A DNA stretch of 64,000 nucleotides from Tetraselmis striata (GCA_006384855.1 VCJN01002762.1:1-64000), one strand, 5' to 3'. Counted from the first letter of the stretch, positions 1 through 10,936 are shown. Notes: generated by a model not told the origin, from the sequence alone. Numbers and translations: made by a program.

Positions 1-394
1 GCGGCAGCAGCAGCAGCAGCAACAACAGGGGCGGCAGCAGGAGTAGCTGCAGCCGTCGGAAACGGCCCGCCGGCGCCGGTCTCGGGACGACGGCGGCTCG
101 AAGGTGGACGATGTGATGGGCGTGGGGGAGGACCCCGTTGGCGAAGACGGTATGGACATCGACGCGCCTGCGTGGCCGCCGGCGGGCGTGGAACCCGCGA
201 TGAGGGCGTGATATGGAAAGGCGATCCCGGCGACTTCTACATGAAGGTCATCGCCAAGAAGTTCCGGGGAGTATGGCACTACGGCGTGATAACCGGCGTC
301 GTTACCGAGTGGGTGTTGGAGGACTACGGCGGGGCGACCCCAGTGGCGCGCTGTTTTCGAGGACGGGGACATTGTGGGCCTTCTGCGTTCAGAG
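1..394 (+). pseudogene. Tudor-like domain fragment, 5' end outside window
   Basis: A reading frame is open from the window edge to about position 340 and reads KKFRGVWHYGVITG. After a one-base shift it continues as WRAVFEDGDIVGLLRSE and ends at a good donor (GAG|gtgagt) at 394/395. The pattern KKF.G.W..G.I ... W.....EDGD.V.LL resembles small Tudor-like folds often found in algal transposon and chromatin proteins. The frameshift near 337-342 makes a decayed copy likely, although a sequencing error is possible. An alanine/CAG-rich stretch precedes it. The function is not known. Confidence 0.3.
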
Positions 395-1265
395 GTGAGT
401 GGGCCCGGCCTGCGTGCTGGTGGCACCACTCAACTGCGGTTGTATGGAATCACACGCACCCGCCCGGTCGGCGTGGCAGGTTGTGGAGGCTATGGCGGCT
501 GCCCAGGAGCACCCCCCTGTGGATGCGGACGGGGAGGCTCGCTTGGTAACCGTCCATGAAGGCGATGACTTGTCCAGTGAATCACCTTGCCCGGCGTGCG
601 TTCAACACAACCCGGCTGGCGGAGGCCAAGCACAACACTGGCTGCCATGGCGTGTGCCATGTGCATGTGATCCTGGGCTATGTCAGCATGGTCAACCTCT
701 TCCCCTCGCGCCGTTCCACCTGTTTTTTTTTTGGCTTGGGAAGGGACTTCTGGAGGAAATTTGTCACCGTGCAGGGCCACATTGGATTCTGAGCTATGAA
801 GCAGGAAGACCGGCGCCAGGCTTTAGTCCGATACCCAGCAACTTTGAACGCGGGTTGCGCCCTTCGTTTGCAGTGTCCCAAGAATCGAAAGGAAACCCCC
901 CCCCCCCCCCCCCCCCCGGGCGTGGGCGTGGGCGTGGGCGTGACGGCATTCCCCTCCATGACTGCATGGTCAGGCAAGGTGACGGTGCAGTCCGGCTGCG
1001 TCATGGAGGACTGCTTGCACCACATGGAAACGTTTTCCATTCTTAACGCCGGTCCGCTGCTCGAGGAGGCCCGGGTGAAGGCGATCATGACCGAGAAGGA
1101 GCTTCGCGTCCCCAGGTGGTGCTTGGGCACATGTACAAGCGCATGCAAGGAGCTGCGTGGTTCGTCACGCGGTGGGGGTTTGCAGAATGTGGTGACGGAG
1201 GAGGACGGCCCCGAGCGCAAGGCGCAGGTGGACGCGCTCACTAGGGAGGGGAGGACTCGATAACC
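395..1265 (+). other. unassigned stretch with one protein-like ORF
   Basis: No gene is recognised here. Between about 940 and 1260 the plus strand has an open, protein-like frame (GCVMEDCLHHMETF...EEARVKAIMTEKEL) that follows a C run at 897-917. It could be a later exon of the Tudor-like gene upstream. It stops at TAA 1261-1263, immediately before the tandem array. Confidence 0.2.
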
Positions 1266-1672
1266 CAGCGCGGCGCCAAGGCGCGGCGGCCGGGGCAGCG
1301 CGGCGCCAAGGCGCGGCGGCCGGGGCAGCGCGGCGCCAAGGCGCGGCGGCCGGGGCAGCGCGGCGCCAAGGCGCGGCGGCCGGGGCAGCGCGGCGCCAAG
1401 GCGCGGCGGCCGGGCAGAGCGGCGCCAAGGCGCGGCGGCCGGGGCAGAGCGCGCCAAGGCGCGGCGGCCGGGGCAGCGCGGCGCCAAGGCGCGGCGGCCG
1501 GGGCAGAGCGGCGCCAAGGCGCGGCGGCCGGGGCAGCGCGGCGCCAAGGTGCGGCGGCCGGGGCAGCGCGGCGCCAAGGCGCGGCGGCCGGGGCAGCGCG
1601 GCGCCAAGGCGCGGCGGCCGGGGCAGCGCGGCGCCAAGGCGCGGCGGCCGGGGCAGCGCGGCGCCAAGACAG
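1266..1672. repeat. 30-bp tandem array, about 13-14 copies
   Basis: The unit is GC-rich and about 30 bp long (core cggcgccaaggcgcggcgg). Copies are near identical, with a few 1-2 bp deletions between 1405 and 1460 and one T variant near 1550. All frames on both strands stay open through it, giving artificial Arg/Pro/Ala-rich ORFs of up to 329 codons. The regular unit and high identity indicate recent expansion. Confidence 0.95.
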
Positions 1673-2268
1673 CGCATACAGCGGAATCGGCGGAAAGGGA
1701 TGCATTACAAGCTGTGGACGGCAGCCGCTGAAAACTATGCGGTCATGCCGCAACAACCCCAGCACTGGCTTCTGGATGCCTCTGATCTGGCTGGCGGCGG
1801 CGGGCTGCGGGATGCAGGGCCGCATGACTGAGGTGGCGGTGCTGGTGAGCCCGGAGAGTCTGCATGCGGCGGAGGCGGCGCAGCCGCATAGGCACTAGAC
1901 AATGCTCTGAAGCGAGCCCCAATTGTCTGCCCAGCGCCTGCCCCAATGTAACGCACCAGCTTGGCAGCAATTGGCAGCTCTTTTGCCCCCCCTCCACCCC
2001 ACAGACACACTACCAATACCAGCTTCTCATCCCGGCGGGCAGTTGATGCGTATACCCAGGCTTGTGCGTACGCGGTGCCGGGGGGGGGGGGGGGGGGGGG
2101 GGGATCACTATAGCTAAGCTAGTGATGTGAGATATGAGTGCAGCAACAGATATTGTGCAAGATATAATACGATGGCATGCAAGCGGGTCCCCGCTCTTCC
2201 ACAATCAATGGCCCTGCTCCCTCTTGCCCCGCCCCGGTGCCCTTTAGCTGCTCTCAGCATCCCGAGTG
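1673..2268. other. no gene seen
   Basis: GC-rich unique sequence follows the array, then a G run at 2080-2103 and a short AT-richer stretch with atgtgagatatgag. No ORF resembles a known protein. Confidence 0.4.
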
Positions 2269-2605
2269 GGATGGGCGGGGCAGCGGTTGCTACCGAGTGA
2301 GGCGTAGCATCGTTTGCAGTAGCAACGCAGCCTTACCGGTGTGACGCCGCCTGGATGTAACCCAGCAGTACGCGCAAAGTGCAAGTGCAAGCTGCTGATG
2401 GCGGGGATCCCGCGCGGGGGGGGGGGGGGGGGGGGGGGGCCGGGGGGGGGGGGGGGGGGGGGGGGGGCAGCGGCTGTGGGATAGGCAGGGCAGCGGTTGC
2501 TACCGAGTGAGGCGTAGCATCGTTTGCAGTTGCAACGCAGCCTTTCCGGTTGCATAGTGTGACACCGCTTGGATGTAACCCAGCAGTACGCGCAAAGTGC
2601 AAGTG
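2269..2605. repeat. direct duplication of about 125 bp split by G runs
   Basis: The segment 2269-2392 recurs at 2478-2605 with a few substitutions and a small insertion. Both contain gcagcggttgctaccgagtg and atgtaacccagcagtacgcg. The copies are separated by two G runs of about 20-30 bases (2409-2467). The second copy forms the terminal part of the transposon that continues to 4252, and the same segment appears inverted at 45815-45955. Confidence 0.85.
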
Positions 2606-4252
2606 TTACACGTCCGTGTGCCCCACCCAATGACATTGCGCCCGACCTCACTGACGGCATGTCTCGCTCTCCTTCAGCTCCTGGGCCGTCCGCCGCCTTA
2701 CCCTGCGCACCCTACCAGCCGCGCGTGCCTTCTCGGAAGCCTCACACACGGCGGCGCGAGTCGCGTCGTGGAACGCGTCCCTGACATGGCGGAACTCCGC
2801 CCTCACCGTGGCCGTGGTCGGGCAGGGGACTGCCCGCTGATGGGTCGCCATGCATGGGTACTTGGGGCCGCACAAAGCCGGGGTGCCGTCGCAGCAACAC
2901 TCCCAGTCCGTCCGTTGGCCGCAGTCCACGCATGACGGGCGTCCGGCCAGGACACGCACATGATAGTGCATGTGGCCGCCTCCCGCCACTGCTCGTAGTG
3001 CTCCGGTCAACATGGCGACGAGCAAGTCGGCATGTCCCGCAGGTGGCTGCGGGGCGGGTGGCGCGAGCGCAGCCTCGCTCGCCTCGACAACCCCCTCAGC
3101 CCGATCAGTCGCCTCGACCACGGCCTCCTCCGCCTCCCGACGCGGCGCACCAGGCGCATCATCGTCGCCTGGCAGGGCGTCCCCCCCCGCAACGGCGCCG
3201 TCGGCGGTGGCCGACGCCGTCGTGGCGGGGTGTTGTGAGGAGGTGGCCCTAGACATAGGTGGGGCCGGCACCGCCATGTGTTGCTCCACATGCGGTGCGG
3301 TTCCTGACGCGACAGCTCCGTCGCACCAGTACCGGCGCCGGCACCCCACGCCTGCTGGGCTTACCACCAATCGGCATGTTTCCTTTGGGAGGCGGTTCAT
3401 CCGCGTCGGAGGTGAGCGGCGGTGCCTGTGTGGGTGTGGATACTGCCCGGCCATTAGGGCTCCCGCCGCCTGCCGCTCCGCCGACCCACGCCGCGGCGTG
3501 TGCTGCGCCCCGCATAGTCGCCTCGAATATAACATACATGACGCGGGGACGGGGGGGGGGGGGGGGATTCGTGCGTTTCGTATGTCGGCGGAAAGGCGTG
3601 CGAAGCTGCGGCTGGCGAAGGTGGTGGAAGTAAGCGTGGCGGCGTCGGCGGCGTATTACCGTGCGTGCATGCGTGCGCAACCCCGCGGCAGCAAGCGCCG
3701 GACTCGGCGTGTGCCGGCGGCAGAGCTGCGAAGCCATGGACACGGTACGGGATGCCAAGTCTGGCTAATCAACTGCCGAGGCTGGCGGCTTAACCCCCAT
3801 GTCCGGCGGTTGAGGGACGGAAAGTGCGTAGAAGTTGATCGGCAAAGCGGGCATATAAGCCTGGCTGTGCTAGGTTCCTATTAAGTAATGGCGGTTTGTG
3901 CTAAGTAATTCGTAGGGGTGGACCATGCAGCGCAGGTAGGGGGCGGTATAAATGAGGCCGGGCACATATACTGCTCCACGAAACGACACTGTCGCACGTG
4001 TAGTTGAATAGACGCCCCCCCCCCCCCCCCCGCCGGGTCGGCCCGCCGGGTCGGCCCGCCGACCCGCCACGGCATGTAATATCTGTCATGCATCGCCGGG
4101 GTATGTGTGAGTGGATGCCCCGCCGCCAAATCCCCCCCCCCCCCCCCCACCCCCCCCCCCCCCCCCCCCCCCCCCCAATTTACACTTGTGCACTCATTAA
4201 GTTTGGGCTGGTTTCGGAGCAGTACATGTACGTATGTATATACATACAATGG
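2466..4252 (-). mobile_element. decayed transposon, copy 1 (PiggyBac-like)
   Basis: This block matches 44827-45957 in inverted orientation. The match runs from acatacaatg (about 4252) through the two C runs (4017-4032 and 4132-4176) and the coding region to the gcagcggctgtgggat end near 2466. Relative to copy 2 it has three extra internal segments of about 290, 210 and 150 bp. The high end starts with catgtacgtatgtatatacat, which is palindromic but not shown to be a terminal repeat. The element sits directly next to the 371-bp satellite. No intact transposase core (DDD) is visible, so it is a fragment or a non-autonomous derivative. Confidence 0.6.
2648..3535 (-). CDS. transposase C-terminal fragment with cysteine-rich domain
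   Basis: An open frame of up to 295 codons on the minus strand. Its last ~110 residues are the informative part: CVDCGQRTDWECCCDGTPAL, then C....PC...H, then an Arg/Lys/Ala-rich tail ending KESETCRQ. The order C..C....RT.W.C.C.....LC....PC....H resembles the C-terminal cysteine-rich domain of PiggyBac-type transposases, which binds the element ends. The N-terminal half is Pro/Ala-rich low complexity and I see no catalytic aspartates. A second copy at 45300-45770 keeps the same residues, which argues that this region once coded. Assignment to PiggyBac rests on motif spacing only. Confidence 0.45.
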   Translation of the reverse strand: MLYSRRLCGAQHTPRRGSAERQAAGALMAGQYPHPHRHRRSPPTRMNRLPKETCRLVVSPAGVGCRRRYWCDGAVASGTAPHVEQHMAVPAPPMSRATSSQHPATTASATADGAVAGGDALPGDDDAPGAPRREAEEAVVEATDRAEGVVEASEAALAPPAPQPPAGHADLLVAMLTGALRAVAGGGHMHYHVRVLAGRPSCVDCGQRTDWECCCDGTPALCGPKYPCMATHQRAVPCPTTATVRAEFRHVRDAFHDATRAAVCEASEKARAAGRVRRVRRRTAQELKESETCRQ

Positions 4253-4264
4253 AACGTAGGACCT

Positions 4265-5800
4265 GCGCGGAAAGAGGCGGGGCTGGCGGAGTGCGTTGGG
4301 GGTGCGTAGAGTAGCGTGTTGGTGAGATTCGGGGTGCGTCGGACGCCGGATGCCCATCCACCCAGCGTAAAAGACGCGTACGTAATATTCACACTATATA
4401 TATTCACACGCAAATGTGTGAAAACCGGACATTCCGTGCCGGATGGGTGGGAATACGGCGTCCGATGCAGCCAAAACCCCAGCAACACGCTATTCTATGC
4501 ACCGCCAATGCACTCCGCCAGCACCGCCTCATTCTCTGTCGATTTCGAAAACGCCTTCACATTATCCACCGCTAATAATTGCAATTGCCACCGTGTAATG
4601 TTGTCACGATGTGCGCACACAACAACACTTACTACCGGTTCCGACGCGGATGGAGGCGAGGCTTGCGGAGTGCGTTGGGGGTGCGTAGAGTAGCGTGCTG
4701 CAAATAATTGGGGTGCATCGGACGCCGGATGCCCATCCACCCGGCGTAAAAGACGCGTAATATTCACACTTTATTAACACACAAATGTGTGAAAACCGGA
4801 CATTCCGTGCCGGATGGGTGGGAATACGGCGTCCGATGCAGCCAAAACCCCAGCAACACGCTATTCTATGCACCGCCAATGCACTGCGCCAGCACCGCCT
4901 CATTCTCTGTCGATTTCGAAAACGCCTTCACATTATCCACCGCTAATAATTGCAATTGCCACCGTGTAATGTTGTCACGATGTGCGCACACAACAACACT
5001 TACTATCGGTTCCGACGCGGATGGAGGCGGGGCTTGCGGAGTGCGTTGGCGGTGCGTAGAGTAGCGTGCTGCAAATAATTCGGGTGCATCGGACGCCGGA
5101 TGCCCATCCACCCGGCGTAAAAGAAGCGTAATATTCACACTATATTAACACACAAATGTGTGAAAACCGGACATTCCGTGCCGGATGGGTGGGAATACGG
5201 CGTCCGATGCAGCCAAAACCCCAGCAACACGCTATTCTATGCACCGCCAATGCACTCCGCCAGCACCGCCTCATTCTCTGTCGATTTCGAAAACGCCTTC
5301 ACATTATCCACCGCTAATAATTGCAATTGCCACCGTGTAATGTTGTCACGATGTGCGCACACAACAACACTTACTACCGGTTCCGACGCGGATGGAGGCG
5401 GGGCTTGCGGAGTGCGTTGGCGGTGCGTAGAGTAGCGTGCTGCAAATAATTGGGGTGCATCGGACGCCGGATGCCCATCCACCCGGCGTAAAAGACGCGT
5501 AATATTCACACTTTATTAACACACAAATGTGTGAAAACCGGACATTCCGTGCCGGATGGGTGGGAATACGGCGTCCGATGCAGCTAAAACCCCAGCAACA
5601 CGCTATTCTATGCACCGCCAATGCACTCCGCCAGCACCGCCTCATTCTCTGTCGATTTCGAAAACGCCTTCACATTATCCACCGCTAATAATTGCAATTG
5701 CCACCGTGTAATGTTGTCACGACGTGCGCACACAACAACACTTACTACCGGTTCCGACGCGGATGGAGGCGAGGCTTGCGGAGTGCGTTGGCGGTGCACA
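4265..5800. repeat. 371-bp satellite, about four tandem units
   Basis: The landmark caaatgtgtg falls at 4411, 4782, 5153 and 5524, exactly 371 bp apart each time. A partial unit precedes the first (4265-4410) and the last is truncated at about 5800. Units differ by only a few substitutions and each contains tgcaattgccaccgtgtaat. Open frames of 90-99 codons on both strands recur in each unit and are by-products of the repeat. No promoter or coding role is evident. Confidence 0.95.
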
Positions 5801-6179
5801 GACTAGCGGGAGACTAGATCCATTGTCGCTTATTTACAAGCACGGGCGGTGCTGCCAGACCTGATCGTCTACGGCCGATATAATATTCACACTATATTAA
5901 CATCGGTGCACACCGCCGCACACCGCCGCACACCGCCGCACAACGCTGCGCGCGCACATTCGTCGCGCACATATACGCGCTTCCTACCGCACACATTATC
6001 CCGGATTCACTCGCCGTATCCATTACGCCGTGCTACTTCAACAATAAACATTGCGAAATTACACCGACACAATGCCGCACCGACTAGCTCTTGACAATAC
6101 GTGCATATAAATAGTAGTGGCGCGCTGCTCCTCGCCTCCGATGTGTCGTTGACTGCTGCGGAAGGCGGTCGTCGACTGG
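5801..6179. other. no gene seen; short CACCGCCGCA repeat
   Basis: The satellite ends into unique sequence with three copies of a 10-bp cgcacaccgc motif at 5908-5940. No coding region is supported. Confidence 0.4.
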
Positions 6180-6239
6180 GTGTTAGTTTCTCCACCTCGG
6201 CCGCCCCCCCCCCCCCCCCCCCTTCACCGCTCACAGCGC

Positions 6240-6529
6240 CATGGCCGACCTCGCCCCCCCGGGCAAAAGTGGGCGGCGAGCCTTGTTGTCTCGCGTGTCC
6301 GCGCCGCCGGCATCGAGGAGGACGAGAAAGACATGAGGAAACGCGTGACAAGGTGGGCGCGCAACAAAACACTCCATCCTCCACATTAGCACGCACCCAC
6401 TCGTGGCTAACTTGTGCCGCGCGCAGGTTCGTCCGGGAGCGCCATAAGGCCCACCTCAACGCCAAGGCTTCCACAGTGCCAGCGGCGCAACTCGTGGTGG
6501 CCGAGGAGGCCGCATCCTCAGCCGCTTAA
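6240..6529 (+). CDS. hypothetical basic protein fragment, one intron
   Basis: The frame reads RVRAAGIEEDEKDMRKRVT up to donor ACAAG|gtgggc (6352/6353). It resumes after gcgcag (6426) as FVRERHKAHLNAKAST and ends at TAA near 6529. Joining the two gives an intact Arg codon at the junction, so the 74-base intron fits in phase. The start is unclear because the frame upstream runs into a C run at 6208-6221 and has no in-frame ATG. No family is recognised; a small transposon-encoded basic protein is one option. Confidence 0.3.
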
Positions 6530-6601
6530 AGGCGAAACGACTGTGGCTTGTTGTGGGTGTCTGGGCACAGGGGGCGTCCCGACGCGAAGGTGAGGAAGCT
6601 C

Positions 6602-6835
6602 ATGGCGGCGTCGTCGACGGCACAGCCTCCCGGGGTGGTGAAGACACTGACGGATGACAAGAAGCGAAAGAGGCCAGTGAAGAAACGCCGAGGTAAGAAA
6701 CTGACGGTCGCGGAGTCGGAGGCGGAGTCGGAGGCGCAGGCGCAGGCGGAGGCGGAGGCGGAGGCGGAGGCGGAGGCAGCGAGATCGTCGAAGCGGAGGG
6801 TCCCCCGGGCACGCAAGAACAAGAACAAGCAGTAG
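6602..6835 (+). CDS. hypothetical 77-aa protein with charged repeat
   Basis: ATG at 6602 opens a frame to TAG 6833-6835. The protein begins MAASSTAQPPGVVKTLTDDK and has a lysine/arginine-rich block (KKRKRPVKKRRGKK) that looks like a nuclear targeting sequence. A run of EAEAEAEAEA made by a GGAGGC repeat follows, and the end is basic (RKNKNKQ). It may be an exon of the preceding fragment. No function is assigned. Confidence 0.3.
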   Translation: MAASSTAQPPGVVKTLTDDKKRKRPVKKRRGKKLTVAESEAESEAQAQAEAEAEAEAEAARSSKRRVPRARKNKNKQ

Positions 6836-7629
6836 CCCCCGCCCCCTTACCCCCCTCCCCTCACTCCCCCGGCGGGAGCGGCGGGGGGGGGGGGGGGCGG
6901 CGGGGGGACCACGCCCGCCCGCCTCCCCCCCCCCCCCCCCCCCCGTGGGGCCACATTCCCCGATAGCAGCTGTCGCGAATATTGTAATTCAAACATTCTT
7001 CGGCAAACCGCTGCCTGCCCCCGCCCTCCCCCTCGCGAATATTTATGTAACGTGAGCACTCTTTGGCAAAACATGGCAGCCAAACCGCCCATCTGATGAC
7101 CTTTGATCGGACGGCTGGCAGGCCCGTTCAGCAGTACTAGCTATAATGTACACAAAATTCCCCAGTGTTACCGAATAGTACGGCTGCGATTTGCGCTCCC
7201 ATGTACTAATAGTCGTAGTTATCCACAGGACGACTCGCCATCACGCCCGGGTTCGTACTAGATACCCGGTACCGGCTTAATAAATATATCGCGTACTACC
7301 AGGTACCACCCGGTACTACCCGGTACCACACGGACAACCTCGCACCTTTTACTTCAGTGCCATGTAGCACATCACACGTCATGTACGAATACCTCAATGA
7401 TTACAAAAAGGATTTATCGCCCGCCGGCAATAACGCCGGATGTACTCGCACGTAACTGGATGGACATGCCGCCACCAGCAGCAGCTTTCAGGGATAATAG
7501 TGGTACCGGTACGGTAGTGCTTCGTCACCCATATGTCACATCTGAATCTCACAGTGCGTGGACGCCGCCAACATTTCGGCTGCGTTTTCGCTGCTTGGCC
7601 TGGACGCTTGCGACCAGTCTACACCGCGC
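6836..7629. other. no gene seen; G/C runs and GGTACC cluster
   Basis: Long C and G runs occupy 6880-6945. Between 7256 and 7335 the palindrome ggtacc recurs several times within a degenerate ctacccggtacc motif. The sequence then becomes protein-like and leads into the retroelement at 7630, whose 5' limit is not visible. Confidence 0.4.
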
Positions 7630-9399
7630 ATGGAGGCTGCAATCGTTCAGATGTGTATGCCCGCGGATTTTGGCGGTCTGAATCTGGCCTTGCTGCAGTC
7701 CGAGGCCCCTGCGGCGTTTTAATATTCCGCGCAATCGGTTGTCCTGCCAAAGCTGGTACGGGAGTACGGGCCCGCCCTTAGCCCCTTATACGAGGCGGTC
7801 CGCGCCGAGGTGTCGTCCGTGGCTACGAGTGCTTTGCCATGGGCGCGTGAAACGCGCCGCGTGTACGAGACTGTACGGGCCCTAACCACGTTACCGCAAG
7901 AAGACGTGCGGCGCGCACGCGCGGCGTATGGGCACGCCCACGAGATCTTCGAGTTACTTACGGTCAGTAATAATGCTTCGACCACCGTTGCATCGGATCC
8001 AGCAGCTGGTACTACGACCCGTACGGGTACGAGCACTAGCGGAGGAATGCGCGTCACCACATCTCCTTTTACGGCCACTCCTCTTGGAGTTGGTACTGGT
8101 GAGGCCGCCTCTGCTGCGCAGCAATTGCTTCCTATCGGTGGTACGAGTACTGCCAATACCGTTACTACATGCGCTTTTGTAGCTCTGAAGATACCGTCGC
8201 CGGGCGAATTAGTGGCGCACCCTCCGTCAGCAGCGACTGTTTCCCTCCCAGAATCGCTGCCAGGTTCTACTGCTCCGCCCTCGGGTACGGGTTCGGGTGC
8301 GACCTCCGATGATCAACCCACGACCATTGTTGTCCAACGCCACCTCAGCCGTGCGATTCGCTTGCGTGACTTCGTGGCCCTCGATCTCAGCTTCCAACGT
8401 ATTGGTGCAACGGCCTCGCGACTTGATACCCTGCGCTTGTACAGCGCGTGCGGGCCGGGCTCCCTATCGCTTTTCCAGTCGGATCACGAGTCCGCCCGCA
8501 AGATTCCCCATGGTGCTTATTCGGCCGCCGCTGCGCGGGTACTGGGCCTTTGCCCGCGCGGAGGTTCCGCGCTTGTCACTTGCCCTAGCCCCACGTGTGG
8601 TATTGATCCCTTATGGCTTCGCTCTACGGATGGCTCGAACCGGAGCGCTACGGATTTCATCGTGGATCATCTACCCATATGCCCCGTAGCGAACTACAAG
8701 CACCGCATGCATACCGCTTTGAAGAACCTGTGGGCATCTGTGGCAATTGATGCGGGGGCGGTGCTTGACCGGGACCGTTCGGGAGCCGGCGACTTGACCC
8801 TTGAGACGAGTGGGCTGCGCCCAACGGACCGCTCGCGGCCGTCGGACCTGACGCTGGCGGGGTGGGGGGGGGCGGCGTGCGATTACATGATCGACTTCGC
8901 GTGCGTGTCCTCCACGACCCCCACTTGGAGCAACGACCCCCGCTGATGCATCCCGGGAATCGCGGCGACCGAGGCGGAGCATGCTAAGTTGGCAGCGGAC
9001 CGGGCGTCTTCCGCCCCAGTGCAGGGTGTTCACCGGTACTACCCTTTTGTGGTTGAGGACCGCGGCCGTCTCGGGAAGTCCGCTTTGACGGTGGTCTACA
9101 TCTTCGCGGTGTTGTTGGCTGTGCGCAACTTCCCTGGCGGTCCTTCCGCCCCGACCTCTTGCTTTCTTCGTGGTCAATCCGTTCAGGCACTTCGGAACTT
9201 TGTCGCCAGCCAACCTGCTGAGTTCCGCCGTCACCTGTCGCGCACACGGCGGGGGCTGTTGCAGCGGGTCTCGGCTTGCGTGCATGGTACCCTGGGCGGC
9301 ATTCTCTCTGCCGGTGTGCAGATGGCCAAGTCTGATGCGTGTGCTCGTGCCCACTCCACGTCTTCTCATGTTGCTGCTTCCACCCCGCAGTCGCTGTAG
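7630..9399 (+). pseudogene. retrotransposon polyprotein C-terminus with restriction-like endonuclease
   Basis: One frame runs 590 codons with two in-frame stops (TAA 7720-7722, TGA 8944-8946) and ends at TAG 9397. It begins with CMPADFGGLNLALLQSEAP, typical of the region just after a LINE reverse transcriptase (P..lGGL.l). After a variable linker comes a zinc-finger-like stretch, CPSPTCG...DHLPICPVANYKHR. Then comes RPSDLTLAGWGGAACDYMID, which fits the PD-(D/E)XK core of restriction-like endonucleases in R2-type and Dualen-like LINEs (RP.DL......DF.V). The tail YPFVVEDRGRLGKSAL is also typical. The RT catalytic domain itself is absent upstream, so this is a 5'-truncated insertion, as expected after target-primed reverse transcription. 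Confidence 0.7.
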
Positions 9400-10316
9400 A
9401 GGATCTTTCTGATTGCCCTTTTCTTTGGTGATTTCCGATATCGCCTTCTGCTGCTAGCTCATGTAATTATATTCATTGGAGACGCCCATGTATTCAGGAA
9501 GTAGATGGTACGCGTGCATTGTTTGAAATTAGACAGCGATCCAGGAATGTGGACCGAAGCACAACGGTAAGATAACTTAAATCATATAATGATAATGATT
9601 ACACGAGTTTTACACATCGGAATGCTGACTGATGAGGCACGAGAACGATTCCGCCTTCGTAATCCGTTTACGCCGGTAGCGACCTATATCGAAACGCGTA
9701 TAAGTCGCGTACGCATACTGGTATGGAAGAATATTCCGGCCGTACACGGATTCGTGACAGTACTTCTACAAGAACAATTGTCCGGGAAGCCCGCCCCTCC
9801 CCCCCCCCCCCCCCGCCGGGCCCGGCCGGTCTTCCTCTAAGGGTAGTGTTCTTTTCGGGGTGTTCCTATAACGACCCACAAAAGAACATATTTTCTTTCG
9901 GGGGTCATGATGTTAATATGGGGGCAGTGTGCTCCACAAAGGGGAGAAGAGGGGGGATATAGTAATTTACATTCCTGATGTTGATATGAAGCTTTTGCCC
10001 AGCATCCTCATGTTCACTACCCTCTCCATCCACCTCTAGTCCTCTACTTCTGGTGGGGGAGGCGGGAGGCGTTGAAAGAAGTGGGCAATGGCTGATTGGC
10101 GTGTGCTATTTGAGACAAGCATGAGTTGTAAAGCGCAGCATCTCAGTGCCATGCAGATAATCCTTAACAGCAATGCTGACCAGGTTTTCGTTCTCTCCAA
10201 CAGAACAAAATAGCTGATCAGATGCCTTCCTCGCCCTATCCAGTGGGACAACATGCGTAGGCTCGGTTTCATCCACGCCAATCTCATGAATCTCTGAAGC
10301 TTTGATACTATCATGC
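9400..10316. other. no gene recognised
   Basis: AT-richer sequence after the retroelement, with a C run at 9798-9813. On the minus strand 10036-10353 stays open and has one protein-like frame (EIHEIGVDETEPTHVVPLD), but stops interrupt both ends and no family is recognised. Confidence 0.3.
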
Positions 10317-10637
10317 TCAGCATCTTCCGTCTCGCCCCCACCGGGATGCCCACACGGGTTCCATCATCATCATTTGGGCTAGCGTCACTTGGGCCGCCGT
10401 GACACTCACCACGGCAGGTGGGGCCACAACCTCGCGCGCCAGGGGTAGGTCACCGAGGTCGAGCGCGGAGACCAACGACATTGGCTGCGTAGCGCTGGTA
10501 GCCAACCGGGTGCCCAGGGAGTCCAAGAGCAGGGACAGATCCTGCTTGATGCAGTTCGGGACGTTGCTCGAGGTGTTCTGTCGCTCATCCCGGGCAATGC
10601 GGTTGTTGTGGCGCTCCCCAGTGCACATGTCCTCCAT
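10317..10637 (-). CDS. hypothetical protein fragment
   Basis: From ATG 10635-10637 the frame reads MEDMCTGERHNNRIARDERQ and continues to a leucine-rich stretch (DLSLLLDSLGTRLATSAT) before stopping at 10317. The composition looks like a real polar protein, and a different frame continues toward 10100, so a frameshift or intron may separate two parts. It lies 3' of the CCD gene on the same strand but shares no motif with it. No known domain is seen. Confidence 0.25.
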   Translation of the reverse strand: MEDMCTGERHNNRIARDERQNTSSNVPNCIKQDLSLLLDSLGTRLATSATQPMSLVSALDLGDLPLAREVVAPPAVVSVTAAQVTLAQMMMMEPVWASRWGRDGRC

Positions 10638-10931
10638 CCATGAGGGCGTCGGAATTTTGCACACCACCCGGCATTTCTTGACCGAAGCATTTTAGCGGGC
10701 CGGCAATACTGGCCTAACTGCGGTATACAGCAGTGGGTACTCATTTACACCGGTAAGCGAGATGTATACTATGCTGGCCGCCGACAGCGGGCGAGGTTGA
10801 GTGTACGCCTGTCCTTGCACTTGAACTTGCAGTTGAAGGTTGACCCCGTGCCAAATGTACACATACATACATCGCCGACCAACTCGCAACTGCTTCTGTC
10901 ACAGATAGATGCCATTAAAACATTTCACGGT

Positions 10932-10936
10932 TTACA
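10932..10936 (-). terminator. candidate TGTAA polyadenylation signal of the CCD gene
   Basis: TGTAA on the minus strand lies about 137 bases past the CCD stop. TGTAA is the usual poly(A) signal in chlorophyte algae; use here is inferred from position only. Confidence 0.35.

Noticed and set aside
678-1667. 329-codon minus-strand ORF and overlapping 170- and 194-codon ORFs
   Set aside because: They are made by the 30-bp tandem repeat, which is open in every frame; the protein is a simple Arg/Pro/Ala repeat.
4316-5806. Repeated 90-99-codon ORFs on both strands
   Set aside because: They recur at the 371-bp satellite spacing and overlap each other on opposite strands, so they are products of the repeat.
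7720-8946. Stop-codon reassignment as explanation for in-frame TAA and TGA in the retroelement
   Set aside because: The host genes here use TAA (DNAAF11) and TAG as normal stops, and a truncated LINE copy is expected to carry stops.
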